From: Symbiodinium natans
Lineage: Eukaryota; Sar; Dinophyceae; Suessiales; Symbiodiniaceae
Assembly: GCA_905221605.1 (NCBI GenBank)
Contig: CAJNDS010001979.1
Coordinates: 333,501-397,500 of the forward strand
Reading direction: 5' to 3'
DNA: 64,000 bases
The stretch itself is not shown here. How positions within the stretch are numbered: the first letter of the stretch is position 1. More notes on this DNA, generated by a model. The model was not told the origin of the DNA. It ran no database searches and worked only from the letters and a program-made list of their open reading frames with translations.

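Noticed and set aside
1-64000. Chromosome end (telomere or subtelomere only)
   Set aside because: Repeat orientation flips dozens of times, and a colinear gene runs through the arrays. Interstitial repeats explain the window better.
1-64000. Most long open frames, such as those with NPKP or FRV-GLGFRV peptides
   Set aside because: They are translations of degenerate telomere repeats or shadows of short islands; several only open by using non-ATG starts.

Overview
The window reads as nuclear DNA of a dinoflagellate. The evidence is dense TTTAGGG/CCCTAAA repeats throughout, GC-rich exons, 5' splice sites of GT, GC and GA type, and 3' splice sites of the form AG|G. The species cannot be named from sequence alone. 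The repeats are interstitial, not a chromosome end: both orientations alternate dozens of times.

Main result. From 15398 to beyond the right edge, one + strand gene can be read as 34 very small exons (13 to 82 nt, about 1596 coding nt, 532 codons in one consistent frame). It encodes a PGM2-type phosphoglucomutase/phosphopentomutase. The landmarks occur in family order: WDPN (18.1 kb), EFGTAG (20.98 kb), MNDL (31.6 kb), LQTTQG (32.4 kb), the catalytic serine loop TASHNP (41.9 kb), GYKLYW (43.2 kb), IEENLEPW (44.1 kb), MHGVGT (47.1 kb), FPTVAFPNPE (49.2 kb), the metal loop DPDADR (52.2 kb), GNELG (54.7 kb), EGFRFVETLTGFKW (57.3 kb), AYEEAIGF (59.8 kb) and DGVTAA (60.7 kb). The phosphate-binding C-terminus lies outside the window. 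Exons are about 3 percent of the locus; the rest is 33 complete introns of 0.4 to 9.8 kb.

On the sense strand most introns begin with TTTAGGG repeats just inside the donor and end with CCCTAAA repeats just before the acceptor. By eye, 23 of 33 have both. Such an intron RNA could fold into one long hairpin that brings its two splice sites together. This strand rule is the most unusual signal in the window.

Intron 6 (21.8-31.6 kb) holds a multi-exon hAT/DUF659 transposase gene. Inside one of its introns is an intronless ORF for a divergent histone H3-fold protein, so there is a gene within a transposon gene within a metabolic gene. A tRNA-derived SINE-like element and an array of about 120-bp repeats follow.

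The left 13.6 kb has the same architecture, with exon-like islands that appear to belong to a separate upstream + strand gene. The likely last exon (13486-13555) takes its stop codon from a telomere-type repeat. I could not identify that gene. Scattered MITE-like inverted-repeat elements, variant repeat arrays and long G/C homopolymers fill the remaining space.
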